From Sulfuricurvum sp. (lineage in GTDB: Bacteria > Campylobacterota > Campylobacteria > Campylobacterales > Sulfurimonadaceae), in assembly GCA_030696775.1 (NCBI GenBank), contig JAUYRN010000031.1, forward strand, positions 62,001-126,000: 64,000 bases of DNA, read 5' to 3'. This document shows, in pieces, positions 25,170 through 34,436 of the stretch (position 1 is its first letter; every line of letters starts with the position of its first letter). The notes beneath the pieces were generated by a model. The model saw nothing but the letters and a program-made list of their open reading frames with translations, was not told the origin of the DNA and did not search any database. The position numbers and the translations under genes are program-made.

Positions 25170-26189
25170 TTATATGATCCATCCACCACCGAGAAGTGTG
25201 TCACCATCATAAAAGACACCCGCTTGACCTGAAGCCACACCCAGTACTGGTTCATGCAATTCTACGGTAGCATGATTTCCCTCAATAACAACATTACATC
25301 GCACTGCAGTAGTTCTATAGCGAAGTTTCACGTCGCATTCAAAACTGACGCGATCATCAAACATATTGACATTTTCCAGTACGACGCTATGACACTCTAA
25401 CGCTTCACGGGGACCAACAACGATTTGATTGGTATCCGGTCTGATTTCAACTACAAAATGAGGGTCATGCGCACCGTGTACACTAAATCCTTTACGTTTT
25501 CCGATGGTATAGTGCATGTAACCTTTATGCTTACCGACTACTTTACCCTCAAGATTTAGAACATCACCCTCAACATCGACATTAACATACGGCTTTAACA
25601 CCTCGGCATAAGTAGTTTCTACAAAACATATTTCACTGGATTCTCCTTGCGAAGCAAACGATTCCAATCCTGAAATACCTGCGGCATACGCTTTTATATC
25701 CGTTTTATGCTTTTCACCCAGTGGAAAAAGGAGGCGCGGAACCAGTGCTGGATCGATGTAAAAAAGAAAATAGCTCTGATCTTTCGTATCATCTTCTGCC
25801 ATCTGAAGATATTGCCCGTTATGGCGAATATAATGACCTGTTGCTATAAAATCTGCTCCCAAAGAATCTGCAAACTCTACCATAGCACCAAATTTGATAT
25901 TACGGTTGCACAATGCACACGGATTAGGAGTTTTCCCCTCTTTATAGGTTTCAATAAAAGGGGTAAAAACTTTTTCATTGAATTTTTCTTGAAGATCAAG
26001 TATATGAAGTTTTACACCTGCAAAGTCAGCAGCTTTTTGCGCGCGTTCTTGGTGAATTTCATGATAACCCGGTTTCGAATGGAGCTTCATATAGACGCCT
26101 TCCACTTCATAACCTTGCTCTTTTAACAATAATGTTGAAACGGTAGAATCTACTCCTCCGCTCATCCCGATAACTACTTTTTGTCCCAT
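25170..26189 (-). CDS. mnmA: tRNA-specific 2-thiouridylase
   Basis: MnmA thiolates uridine 34 of tRNAs for Lys, Glu and Gln, using sulfur relayed from a persulfide donor. The P-loop-like PP motif GMSGGVDSTVS is at the N-terminus, the first catalytic cysteine is in NPCALCNRNIKFG, and the second in SSEICFVE. The ATG at 26189 is taken because it forms a TAATG overlap with the upstream stop and has GGAAG six bases before it. At 339 residues it is normal. It is the last gene of the aroQ-flhF-fliA-fliY operon. Confidence 0.96.
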   Translation of the reverse strand: MGQKVVIGMSGGVDSTVSTLLLKEQGYEVEGVYMKLHSKPGYHEIHQERAQKAADFAGVKLHILDLQEKFNEKVFTPFIETYKEGKTPNPCALCNRNIKFGAMVEFADSLGADFIATGHYIRHNGQYLQMAEDDTKDQSYFLFYIDPALVPRLLFPLGEKHKTDIKAYAAGISGLESFASQGESSEICFVETTYAEVLKPYVNVDVEGDVLNLEGKVVGKHKGYMHYTIGKRKGFSVHGAHDPHFVVEIRPDTNQIVVGPREALECHSVVLENVNMFDDRVSFECDVKLRYRTTAVRCNVVIEGNHATVELHEPVLGVASGQAGVFYDGDTLLGGGWII

Positions 26190-26974
26190 TAGATACTTCC
26201 TTCGTCCACATTGCATCGATCATTTACATAAGTAGAAAGTGACTGATAATATTTTGTATTGTCCAATCCCTCTTTTTCTAAGCCTATCATTTGAGTTTTT
26301 AGTGATTTATCAATCTCACTCATCACAAAATTCAAATCATCACTGAGGACAATTAAATCAATATCGCGTTCATCGATCATTCCCTCAGAGAGTAGTTTTG
26401 TCCGTATAAATTCCATAAGCGGTGCATAGAATTCTGTTCCCATTACAAACAGACGCACTCCCCACACTTTTCGGGTTTGAATGAGAGTTAACGCTTCGAA
26501 CATCTCATCAAGTGTACCAAAACCGCCGGGAAAAATGACGTACGCCATTGAATATTTAACCAACATTACTTTACGGGAAAAAAAGTAATCGAAACTCCGC
26601 CCTTTAGTAATATACGGATTTGGCTTCTGCTCTGAAGGAAGTTCGACATTTAATCCTATCGATTCTACCGCTTCATGTTTAAATGCACCTCGATTGGCCG
26701 CTTCCATAACTCCTGGACCGCCACCTGTGATGACATTATAGCCCTTCTTTCCAAGCATATCAGAAAGCGCCATAGCTTGCTGGTAATACGGATGATTTTC
26801 ATTAACGCGCGCACTTCCAAAAATGGTTACGGATGGACCTAAATCTCCTAATTCATCAAACCCTTGAACGAAATCAGCAATAATTTTAAAAACACTCCAT
26901 GCTCCAGCAGACTTAATATCTTTGACATAGCGGCTGCTAGGATACTCTTTTTTTTTCGTTCGGCCATTGGACAT
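26189..26974 (-). CDS. LOG-family (TIGR00730) Rossmann-fold protein
   Basis: The protein carries the PGGFGTLDEMFEALTLIQT motif of LOG-type nucleoside-5'-monophosphate phosphoribohydrolases, plus TGGGPGVMEAANRGAF. These enzymes release free base from AMP-like nucleotides or cytokinin ribotides. The role in bacteria is usually unknown. It has 261 residues, longer than short LOG proteins, with a basic N-terminus. It starts 3 bases after the fliY stop and shares its stop codon with the mnmA start. Confidence 0.88.
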   Translation of the reverse strand: MSNGRTKKKEYPSSRYVKDIKSAGAWSVFKIIADFVQGFDELGDLGPSVTIFGSARVNENHPYYQQAMALSDMLGKKGYNVITGGGPGVMEAANRGAFKHEAVESIGLNVELPSEQKPNPYITKGRSFDYFFSRKVMLVKYSMAYVIFPGGFGTLDEMFEALTLIQTRKVWGVRLFVMGTEFYAPLMEFIRTKLLSEGMIDERDIDLIVLSDDLNFVMSEIDKSLKTQMIGLEKEGLDNTKYYQSLSTYVNDRCNVDEGSI

Positions 26975-26977
26975 TTA

Positions 26978-27850
26978 TTACCCTTTTAGCTTTGTCAAAC
27001 GATCACGTTTTGTCCCAATTGATGTTATTTGTACTCCAAAGTTGCCATCAACAATTACGACTTCGCCTTGCGCAATAACATGATCATCAACCAATATGTC
27101 CAATGGATCATTCGCCAATTGATTGAGCTCGATCACTGAACCTATGTCCATACTCAAAACATCTTTCAGTAGCATCTTTTTCTTGCCGATACGAACACGA
27201 ACAGGAAGTTTGACATCCATAATAAGACCGATATTTTTCATCTCACCTTCATCGAGACGACGGCCTTTATTGGTTGTTTCTTGATTCGCGTATCCTGAGT
27301 CTCGTTCACCGATATCTTCATGAGCTACTGTGCCGTTTGAGCCCTCTAATGCATTCACAATCGATGAATCTACTGCGAACATCACTAAAGAATTAATACT
27401 TCCCAAAACAAAAGAAAAAACATACATCTTTGCATACGGATCAAGATTGATTTCTTCACTCTCACCAATAAAAACGGCACTTTCTGTTTTAATGGAAAAC
27501 TTTGGAAGTTCTTTTTGTGAACCAAGGGTGGTGCTCATCGCGCCCGTGATATTTGAAACAATCTCTTTAAGAGCATCGAGATCATCATCATTCATCTCCT
27601 CTTTGCCCTCACCGTCACCACCCAGCATCATATCGCCAAGCGCAGTAGCCAGCATTGGCGGAACCATAATTACAGCTCGTCCGGATGCTGCTCCGCTAAA
27701 GCTCAACTGTACCGAAGCAATCGGAGGAATAACATTGCTGACAATTGAAATGGTTTCAGCATCTTTAAACGTAACCGTTGGGGCTTGACCGGTTAGTCCT
27801 TCAATTGTTGCTGTGGTTTCGGTAGAAAATAGCCCGGTAAAATTACTCAT
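26978..27850 (-). CDS. fliY: Flagellar motor switch protein FliY
   Basis: FliY is part of the motor switch (C-ring) in Campylobacterota. The first 180 residues resemble a CheC-type domain, with DDDLDALKEIVSNITGAMSTTLG carrying one E..N motif of the phosphatase fold. The last 80 residues (VKLPVRVRIGKKKMLLKDVL through VIAQGEVVIVDGNFGVQI) are the FliN/SpoA domain. At 290 residues it matches the family in this phylum. It overlaps fliM by 4 bases. Confidence 0.94.
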   Translation of the reverse strand: MSNFTGLFSTETTATIEGLTGQAPTVTFKDAETISIVSNVIPPIASVQLSFSGAASGRAVIMVPPMLATALGDMMLGGDGEGKEEMNDDDLDALKEIVSNITGAMSTTLGSQKELPKFSIKTESAVFIGESEEINLDPYAKMYVFSFVLGSINSLVMFAVDSSIVNALEGSNGTVAHEDIGERDSGYANQETTNKGRRLDEGEMKNIGLIMDVKLPVRVRIGKKKMLLKDVLSMDIGSVIELNQLANDPLDILVDDHVIAQGEVVIVDGNFGVQITSIGTKRDRLTKLKG

Positions 27851-28941
27851 CTTTCATCCTCATCAAACTCATCGGGAGTTCGTATTATCTCTTTTGCGCC
27901 AATAATTCGTTCTTTACGTTTCGACTCGAACTCTTTAAGTGCCCGTTTGACCGCATCTTTTTCTGTATCGATTACTTCGGTAATTTGAACCGATTTTCGA
28001 AAGCGTCGTAGTCCCATTTGTGCTACAAAACGCTCTTTACCATCGACACTGACACTTACTACATCATTCGCAGGGAGATTAAGCCGTAAAATATCACCTT
28101 CTTCAATGTCGAGCAGTTCATGAAGGCTTAACTCTGCATATCCAAGATTAACGTCCACGTTTACGTGCGCACCGCCGAGAAGAACTTGCAACTCCTGATT
28201 ACGGCTTTTTTTCGAGCTTGTCTCATTGAGCATCAAATCACGACTGGCAAGCTTGGGCAATATCGGTTCTAGTGCAATAACAGGATAGCATATATTCATC
28301 ATTCCCGAACTGTGCCCGATAATAATCTCCATAACTACCATGACGACAATCTCATTTTGTGCGACGATTTGAACCACATTCGGACTGGATTCTTTGGACT
28401 CAATTTGAGGATAAAGCTCCGTTACAGGACCCCACGCTTCGCGCAAAGTTGCCATCATAACACGCAATATAGTTTCAAAGAGAGAAAGCTCAATATCGGA
28501 AAACTCTCGATTTGCTTCAAAAGGTTCGCCCTTGCCCCCTAAAATACGGTCTAGCATCGGAAAAGCGATAGAAGGATTAATCTCTAAAACACCATTTCCC
28601 TCTAACGGCTTCATTGAAAAGACATTAAAACTCGTCGGATTAGGTAGGGACATCAAAAATTCCCCATACGTCATCTGATCGACGGAGTGTAACTGTATTT
28701 CAACAATGGAACGCATGATAGAGGATATTTGCGATGAGATAGAACGCGCCATCTTATCATGAATGCCTCGAAATGCCCGTAACTGCTCTTTGGAAACACG
28801 ATTTGGGCGCTTAAAATCATAAAGCGTTATTTGACGATTAGCAAATAGATTTTCCTCTTCACCATCCAGCGATACTTCACCTTCCTCATCCACAACATCC
28901 AACAGAGCATCTATCTCTTCTTGGGATAAAATATCAGCCAT
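27847..28941 (-). CDS. fliM: Flagellar motor switch protein FliM
   Basis: FliM receives phosphorylated CheY and sets rotation direction. The N-terminal CheY-binding peptide is LSQEEIDALLDVVDEE, the middle domain begins KRPNRVSKEQLRAFRGIH, and the C-terminal SpoA domain contains LNLPANDVVSVSVDGKERF. The 364 residues include a short charged tail. It starts 3 bases after fliA ends and overlaps fliY, in the conserved order fliA-fliM-fliY. Confidence 0.97.
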   Translation of the reverse strand: MADILSQEEIDALLDVVDEEGEVSLDGEEENLFANRQITLYDFKRPNRVSKEQLRAFRGIHDKMARSISSQISSIMRSIVEIQLHSVDQMTYGEFLMSLPNPTSFNVFSMKPLEGNGVLEINPSIAFPMLDRILGGKGEPFEANREFSDIELSLFETILRVMMATLREAWGPVTELYPQIESKESSPNVVQIVAQNEIVVMVVMEIIIGHSSGMMNICYPVIALEPILPKLASRDLMLNETSSKKSRNQELQVLLGGAHVNVDVNLGYAELSLHELLDIEEGDILRLNLPANDVVSVSVDGKERFVAQMGLRRFRKSVQITEVIDTEKDAVKRALKEFESKRKERIIGAKEIIRTPDEFDEDER

Positions 28942-28944
28942 CTT

Positions 28945-29634
28945 TTACCCCCTTACCGTTTCTTTAATACGTCGAATGACCGATTTATGGATCTGTGAAA
29001 TACGAGATTCTGTTATGTTGATGATCTCGCTAATTTCTTTCAACGTTAATTCCTCGAAATAATAGAGCTGAATAATCATCTGTTCGCGATCATCAAACCC
29101 CATCAATACATCTTTGATCACATCCACTAATTCTTCGTGCTCCATACGCTCGAGCGTTCCGCCATCACATTCATTGCCTAACTGATCATCCAACGGTAAA
29201 ACCGTATAAATATCCGAAGCTATACGAGCTTCGTGAATTTTTTCTTCCTCAATACCCAATATTACTGCCAACTCTTTATTGGTCGGCTCATTATCGTGCT
29301 GAAGTAAATGACGTTCAATCGCAACATCGATTTCTTTGATAAGACGTCTGCTCGCACGGCTCACGACATCCAATGAGCGGAGATAATCTAACATTGCCCC
29401 ATACACTCTCGTTTTAGCGTATCCCCAAAAAGAATCATTTTGTGCTTCATCATAACGGCGTGCAAGTTTTACGAGTTCTTCTGTACCAATAGCAGATAGG
29501 TCCATGTAATCAATGGAGCTTGGCAAACGTTCTTTGAGTCGGAACGACATCGCTTTGACGGCAGGAAGATATTGCAATGCAAGTTGGTCTTCTTGGTGCT
29601 TCAACTCTTGGCAATACACACCTGCACCACTCAT
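28945..29634 (-). CDS. fliA: Flagellar sigma factor sigma-28
   Basis: FliA directs RNA polymerase to late flagellar promoters and is held by FlgM until the hook is finished. Region 2 (LPSSIDYMDLSAIGTEELVK, SFWGYAKTRVYGAMLDYLRS) and region 4 (LTLKEISEIINITESRISQI) are well conserved. At 229 residues it is normal. It overlaps the small membrane-protein gene by 4 bases. FlgM is not in the window. Confidence 0.97.
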   Translation of the reverse strand: MSGAGVYCQELKHQEDQLALQYLPAVKAMSFRLKERLPSSIDYMDLSAIGTEELVKLARRYDEAQNDSFWGYAKTRVYGAMLDYLRSLDVVSRASRRLIKEIDVAIERHLLQHDNEPTNKELAVILGIEEEKIHEARIASDIYTVLPLDDQLGNECDGGTLERMEHEELVDVIKDVLMGFDDREQMIIQLYYFEELTLKEISEIINITESRISQIHKSVIRRIKETVRG

Positions 29635-29951
29635 TTACTCACCTTTTCATCGCTTAGTAATTCAGACTTATGGACGTAATAGGCATCTATAAACTGCTCA
29701 CGACGATTAATTTCACGAACATAATTATCCAAACTTCTCTCATGCGAATGCTTGGGAAACGGATGAACTTTAACACCCAAAGTTTGAAAATAAAATCCAA
29801 CACATAAATGGGCGAACAAATAAAAAAACGTGGTAATTAAAAGCACCAATCCCAAAAAGTTTTCAGCAGAAGTCGATTGTAATATCCCAAACACAATACC
29901 AAAGAGGAACCCTTGTACTGTTAAGAAAGAGACAAAATTCTGACCGCGCAT
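29631..29951 (-). CDS. Small two-helix membrane protein between flhG and fliA
   Basis: This 106-residue protein has two hydrophobic helices (VQGFLFGIVFGILQS and LGLVLLITTFFYLFAHLCVG, residues about 12-50), then a basic and polar cytoplasmic or periplasmic tail with SHERSLDNYVREINRREQF. I recognise no domain. The same position in Campylobacter, between the flhG and fliA homologues, holds a small predicted membrane protein, so it is a positional orthologue of unknown function. It lies 19 bases downstream of flhG and overlaps fliA by 4 bases. Confidence 0.85.
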   Translation of the reverse strand: MRGQNFVSFLTVQGFLFGIVFGILQSTSAENFLGLVLLITTFFYLFAHLCVGFYFQTLGVKVHPFPKHSHERSLDNYVREINRREQFIDAYYVHKSELLSDEKVSK

Positions 29952-29970
29952 TATGTGCCTTGAGGGAATA

Positions 29971-30843
29971 TCAAAAGTGTTCCATTAGGCGCTTAAAGAA
30001 GCCGCCGAGTCCACTCTCCTGTGGACTAACGAGCACATTTCGTTCCAATTTCTTTGCAATCTTTTTCACAATCATTTCCAACTCAACGGCAGGAGTCGAA
30101 GTTGGGAACTCACGGCTGTACAATGCTCTTTTTTTAACACTGATAGAAACCTTCGGATCCGAAGTAATTTGTCCTAAAAAATTCAGTTTCAATTGCTCAC
30201 CGATGTTTGCAAGGGCAACTTTTTGAATTTTGTCAAACAGGGCTGACGCTTCTTTTTCACTGCGAACTTGATTCATGATAACACTAATATCATTGCGAAG
30301 ACGTGAAGTCACTTTTATGGTTGCATAGGCATCGGTAATAGCCGCAGGATCAGGAACAGTGACCACAATCACATCATCACATGCACGCAAAAAAAGTTGA
30401 ATATGTTCGCCGATACCTGCTCCCGTATCAATAATCATTACATCTAAATCATCCAACACATGCGCTTCGTCCATAAACCGTTCAAACAACCCCGATGAAG
30501 CATACTTAAAAATCTCTTCACCGCTCTCACCGGGGATAAGGACGAGATTTTTTTCAATCGGAACCAAGATTTCCTCAACCGTGGCTTCTCCGCGCAGTAC
30601 ATGCAAAATATTTTTTTTGATCTTGACATTAAACATCACATCAAGATTGGCAAGACCTATATCCGCGTCAAAAATCCCTACTTTGAGCCCATTTTTCGCC
30701 ATTACGTGCGCCATATTTGAGCTAATAGTACTCTTTCCTACTCCGCCTTTCCCGCTGGTAATTGCAATGAAACGAGTTTTTTTAGACGTAGCATGAGAGT
30801 TTTGTTTTACCAAAGCTTCGAGTTTAGTGGCTTGGTGAGTCAT
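29971..30843 (-). CDS. flhG: Flagellar number regulator FlhG (MinD-like ATPase)
   Basis: FlhG is a MinD/ParA-type ATPase that limits flagellar number together with FlhF. The deviant Walker A is SGKGGVGKSTISSNMA, the switch regions include FDADIGLANLDVMF and IIDTGAGIG, and the C-terminus has amphipathic basic helices for membrane binding. The N-terminal HQATKLEALV resembles the DQAxxLR helix by which FlhG activates the FlhF GTPase. At 290 residues it is normal. It overlaps flhF by 4 bases. Confidence 0.95.
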   Translation of the reverse strand: MTHQATKLEALVKQNSHATSKKTRFIAITSGKGGVGKSTISSNMAHVMAKNGLKVGIFDADIGLANLDVMFNVKIKKNILHVLRGEATVEEILVPIEKNLVLIPGESGEEIFKYASSGLFERFMDEAHVLDDLDVMIIDTGAGIGEHIQLFLRACDDVIVVTVPDPAAITDAYATIKVTSRLRNDISVIMNQVRSEKEASALFDKIQKVALANIGEQLKLNFLGQITSDPKVSISVKKRALYSREFPTSTPAVELEMIVKKIAKKLERNVLVSPQESGLGGFFKRLMEHF

Positions 30844-32102
30844 AGATTTTCACCCTTACGAAATCCATTTAGCAAGCAGTCAATTAAAAAATCACTGCTG
30901 GAAACTACTAAATCCTCCGGAACTTCTTGTCCGATTGAAAAGTAACTGATAGGAACTTTAGTCTCATAAACGAGAGAGAAAATATTACCAAACCCTCGTG
31001 TTTCATCAAGCTTTGTAAACATCATCGTATCAATTCCCAAGGGAGCAAAATTCTCATAGGTTGACTTCAAATCTTCATATTTAATAGAACTTGGCAAAAC
31101 AAGAATGACATCCACACTGTAATCCGTCGTGTTTGAGCGCAAGCACTCATAAATTTTTTCAATTTTGCCCTTATCATAGGGTGAACTACCCATCGTATCA
31201 ATCAAAATATAATCGCTGTACTGAAGGGAATTCAATGCAGTTGAAAACTCAGGAGGATCAACCACGGTCTCAATCCCCAGCTTCATCATCCGTGCGTATT
31301 GCATCAATTGCTCAACGGCTCCGATACGATAGGTGTCCAATACGACCAATCCTACTTTGTATTTTTTCTCTAAAAAATAAGAGTATCTCGCGGCCAGTTT
31401 TGCAATGGACGTTGTTTTTCCAACTCCCGTAGGACCTACAAGCATCACCACTTTTTTAGCGCCCATCTTAGGAGCACTCTCTAACCTAACGGGAATCATT
31501 TTACGCAATAAGGTTTGAAAATAACGCTTGACGGTTTCAGAATTTTCACGCATTTTGGAGGGCATATGCTCCAATGTAAGCTGCATAATTTCATCTAAAT
31601 GTTCTTGATTCATACCGCTTTGCTGTGCAAGACGATAAATCTCAGCAAACTCAGGAGGGATAGGAAGACTATTTTTAGGTGATTTTTCATTCCAAAACAT
31701 ATTTTGAATTAATTTGACTTTATCACCAAGTTTTTCTATCTCATCTTTGATTTTTTTGAGATCTTCACTTTGCACAACAGGAGTAAGCTTGGAGGGACGA
31801 TCGACTTCCGTTACTTCTGCAATTTTAGAGATTTGCTTTGCTGCTTCGGATATGTTGTACAAAACATCATTGCTTTTTTGGGCTAAAGGCCGCTGCTTGG
31901 TCAAAGGTTCTGGTTGACGTTGAGAACTGCGTGGCATTGCATTCTCTTCAACCCCTACCACGATTTCATACAGAGCAGTTTTTCCAAGTGATTTTTTTTG
32001 AATCTCACGTGTTTCGATTAGCATTGCATCTTCGCCGACTTCAAGCTGTGCTTTTTTCAATGCCTCCGCTGGAGTGGAGCCGCTAAACGTTAAGATTTTC
32101 AT
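30840..32102 (-). CDS. flhF: Flagellar biosynthesis GTPase FlhF
   Basis: FlhF is an SRP-type GTPase that marks the pole for flagellar assembly. The basic N-terminal B domain (MKILTFSGSTPAEALKKA) leads into a variable linker, then N and G domains with VGPTGVGKTTSIAKLAARY, VVLDTYRIGAVEQLMQYA, IDTMGSSPYD and FTKLDETRGFGN. At 420 residues it is typical for the phylum. Its start lies 20 bases inside the end of folK. Confidence 0.96.
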   Translation of the reverse strand: MKILTFSGSTPAEALKKAQLEVGEDAMLIETREIQKKSLGKTALYEIVVGVEENAMPRSSQRQPEPLTKQRPLAQKSNDVLYNISEAAKQISKIAEVTEVDRPSKLTPVVQSEDLKKIKDEIEKLGDKVKLIQNMFWNEKSPKNSLPIPPEFAEIYRLAQQSGMNQEHLDEIMQLTLEHMPSKMRENSETVKRYFQTLLRKMIPVRLESAPKMGAKKVVMLVGPTGVGKTTSIAKLAARYSYFLEKKYKVGLVVLDTYRIGAVEQLMQYARMMKLGIETVVDPPEFSTALNSLQYSDYILIDTMGSSPYDKGKIEKIYECLRSNTTDYSVDVILVLPSSIKYEDLKSTYENFAPLGIDTMMFTKLDETRGFGNIFSLVYETKVPISYFSIGQEVPEDLVVSSSDFLIDCLLNGFRKGENL

Positions 32103-32607
32103 ATTGTCTCCGTATCGTGTTTCGAGCCATGCTACGCAATGGTATCACTACGCTGGATCGCTCTTTCCAATGGGGGTGAGGAACACTAAGCTCTGGATAA
32201 TTCAAACTCTTATCACCGTAAAATATCACATCTAAATCAAGTGTTCTTGGAGCATTCGTGAAACTACGAACCCGCCCAAAACGCTTTTCAATTCTCCACA
32301 GCAATCGTAAAAATACTCGAGGAGAAAGTGATGTTGAAATCTCAATCACTGTGTTATAAAAATCATCTTGCTGAGTATATCCAAACGGAGGATTTTTTAA
32401 AATCACTCCGCTTTGAACGAGTTTAAGCTGAGACAGTTTGCCCAAATAAACCCACAAATGTTCCATACGCCGTCTAACATCGCCAACATTACCACCGACT
32501 CCCAAAATAACGGAAAATCGATGTTTATTTTCTTCTCGTACCTTGGAAGGGAAATTTCGATTTACATAAATCGAATGTTTCTCATCCACTCTTCGCGTTA
32601 AAAACAT
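32083..32607 (-). CDS. folK: 6-hydroxymethyl-7,8-dihydropterin pyrophosphokinase
   Basis: FolK transfers pyrophosphate from ATP to hydroxymethyl-dihydropterin in folate synthesis. Motifs include VILGVGGNVGDVRRRME, LKNPPFGYTQQDDFYNTV and RTLDLDVIFYGD, plus VPHPHWKERSSVVIPL. The 174 residues include about 30 extra N-terminal residues before the catalytic fold. It starts 2 bases after aroQ and overlaps flhF; the same aroQ-folK-flhF order is known in Campylobacter. Confidence 0.94.
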   Translation of the reverse strand: MFLTRRVDEKHSIYVNRNFPSKVREENKHRFSVILGVGGNVGDVRRRMEHLWVYLGKLSQLKLVQSGVILKNPPFGYTQQDDFYNTVIEISTSLSPRVFLRLLWRIEKRFGRVRSFTNAPRTLDLDVIFYGDKSLNYPELSVPHPHWKERSSVVIPLRSMARNTIRRQYENLNV

Positions 32608-32609
32608 AT

Positions 32610-33086
32610 TTATTCTTGTGTTGCTTCTTGTTGAGCACGTTGCATCGCTTGAATTTCACTCAAAATCTGCATCATTCCTACCATTGCCAAATGATAACCA
32701 AATGGTCCAAAACCGATAATAGATGACGTACATACAGGAGCGGTCATACTTTTTTGACGAAACTCTTCACGACGATAGATGTTGCTGATATGAACTTCAA
32801 TGGTTGGAATGTTAACAGCACTGATTGCATCACGAATCGCAATCGATGTGTGTGTGTAGGCAGCAGGATTAATAATAATCCCATCTACATCTCCATAGCA
32901 CTCTTGAATTTTATCAACAATTTCGCCTTCTAAATTACTTTGATAAAAATCGATTTCGATTCCATTTTGCCCTGCAAAATCTTTCATTTGCGCATGGATT
33001 TGTTCTAAACGCATCGGACCGTACACTTGAGTGTCACGTACACCTAACATATTGAGATTTGGACCTTGAATTACCGCTATCTTCAT
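32610..33086 (-). CDS. aroQ: 3-dehydroquinate dehydratase, type II
   Basis: AroQ forms 3-dehydroshikimate in the shikimate pathway. The fold is recognised from [18 protein letters not shown] at the start, with the active-site tyrosine, [17 protein letters not shown], and [17 protein letters not shown]. At 158 residues it is the usual dodecameric type. It is the first gene of an 11-gene leftward operon running to mnmA, with its own promoter upstream. Confidence 0.97.
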   Translation of the reverse strand: MKIAVIQGPNLNMLGVRDTQVYGPMRLEQIHAQMKDFAGQNGIEIDFYQSNLEGEIVDKIQECYGDVDGIIINPAAYTHTSIAIRDAISAVNIPTIEVHISNIYRREEFRQKSMTAPVCTSSIIGFGPFGYHLAMVGMMQILSEIQAMQRAQQEATQE

Positions 33087-33118
33087 ACAAAAACCTTGAA
33101 TTTTACTTTTAAGGGTAG

Positions 33119-33124
33119 ATTATA
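33119..33124 (-). promoter_or_regulatory. -10 element of the aroQ/flagellar operon promoter
   Basis: Minus-strand TATAAT lies 33 bases before the aroQ ATG; a second minus-strand TATAAT lies at 33136-33141. No FliA-type or RpoN-type element was seen, so the operon is probably read by the main sigma factor. Confidence 0.45.
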
Positions 33125-33152
33125 CGCGTACATAGATTATAAGGAACTTTTA

Positions 33153-34436
33153 TTAGACTATTTCAACTCGGTTTCTACCGTTTTTCTTTGCTTTGTACAA
33201 AGCCGTGTCCGCCCGGTTCAAAAGTGTTGCATGGGTATCACCCTCCACGAATAAGCTCACTCCGAATGATAATCTAACATCTACAAATAACCTAAGCTGC
33301 TCAACCGCCATTCTTAGTTTTTCCGCTACATGAATTGCTTTGCTTGCACTCACATGGGATAATAAGAAAATAAATTCTTCTCCGCCCCATCGAGCTATTA
33401 CATCTCCGGTTTGTAACGTTTGAGACAGTACTTTAGCTATTTGAACCAAGACTTCATCCCCTCTTGGATGACCATAAATATCATTGATTTGTTTAAAATG
33501 ATCAATATCTGCCATAACAATAGCAAATGTATCATCTGTTTTCCAATGTTCTCGCATCAACATAATGTCAAAAATTTCATCAAATTTATAACGATTGGAA
33601 AGCTTGGTGAGCAAATCTGTAGTCGCCAAAAGTTCCAACCGTTTTTTATCGGTTATATCATGATAAATAGCCGTATAACTGTTCAAGCTTCCCGAATTAT
33701 TACTCCATGGTGTAACTACTGCGTCCACCCATATTGCTTGTCCATTTTTCGAAATTATTTCAATTTCTCCACTCCAACGCTGCCCATTTTGAAGTGTATT
33801 TTTCATCTGTGCATATTCAGAAACCGGTATTTTATCCGAACAAATTAGCTGTAATTCACAATCCTCAAGCTCATTTTTCTCAAATCCAAAAAATGTATTA
33901 AAAGCTTTTGAAACTTCAATGATGTGAAAGTCTCCGTCTGTTTTTACAATCAATAAATTATCATCAATAATTTGCTTATCGTGTTGAAGTTCGCTGTTGA
34001 GATGCGCTATTTTTTCCATCTGTTTTTGCAATGTTAGCTTCAATTCATGAAGATCACTGATGTCATACACCGCAATCATTACCATACCTTGATCAATAAT
34101 ATAAGGAGAAATCGTTACTTGCAGCTGCATGGTACTTAAAAGTGAACTGCTGATTTTGTTTCGAGAGATGGGGATAAATCGATTAGTCAAGGAAGCATCG
34201 TAAAAAGTGGGAGAATTGAGTCTCAGGGTTGTTCTGATTTTTCGTTGGAGCGTCCGATAATCGATCTCCGGATAAAACGTTAAAAGTGATTTTCCCACCA
34301 TATTGCTATAATCATGACCCGTATTAATTTCCAGCCATTGATTCCAATACATAACGTTAAACGCTTCATCAACGATCATGATCCCATGTTCAAGTGCATC
34401 AAGTAAAATATTGGGATAGTCAACCGGTTTTTTCAT
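33153..34436 (-). CDS. PAS-PAS-GGDEF diguanylate cyclase
   Basis: The C-terminal 165 residues are a GGDEF domain with ARWGGEEFIFLL, so the active-site motif is the permitted GGEEF. The inhibitory RxxD site five residues before it reads QTGD and looks lost, suggesting no product inhibition through that site. Two PAS-like domains precede: about residues 8-115 (VDEAFNVMYWNQWLEINTG) and about 150-270 (TDGDFHIIEVSKAFNTFFG, with ITDKKRLE at its end). No membrane segment is present, so sensing is cytoplasmic. It overlaps the CheC-like gene by 4 bases. Confidence 0.92.
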   Translation of the reverse strand: MKKPVDYPNILLDALEHGIMIVDEAFNVMYWNQWLEINTGHDYSNMVGKSLLTFYPEIDYRTLQRKIRTTLRLNSPTFYDASLTNRFIPISRNKISSSLLSTMQLQVTISPYIIDQGMVMIAVYDISDLHELKLTLQKQMEKIAHLNSELQHDKQIIDDNLLIVKTDGDFHIIEVSKAFNTFFGFEKNELEDCELQLICSDKIPVSEYAQMKNTLQNGQRWSGEIEIISKNGQAIWVDAVVTPWSNNSGSLNSYTAIYHDITDKKRLELLATTDLLTKLSNRYKFDEIFDIMLMREHWKTDDTFAIVMADIDHFKQINDIYGHPRGDEVLVQIAKVLSQTLQTGDVIARWGGEEFIFLLSHVSASKAIHVAEKLRMAVEQLRLFVDVRLSFGVSLFVEGDTHATLLNRADTALYKAKKNGRNRVEIV

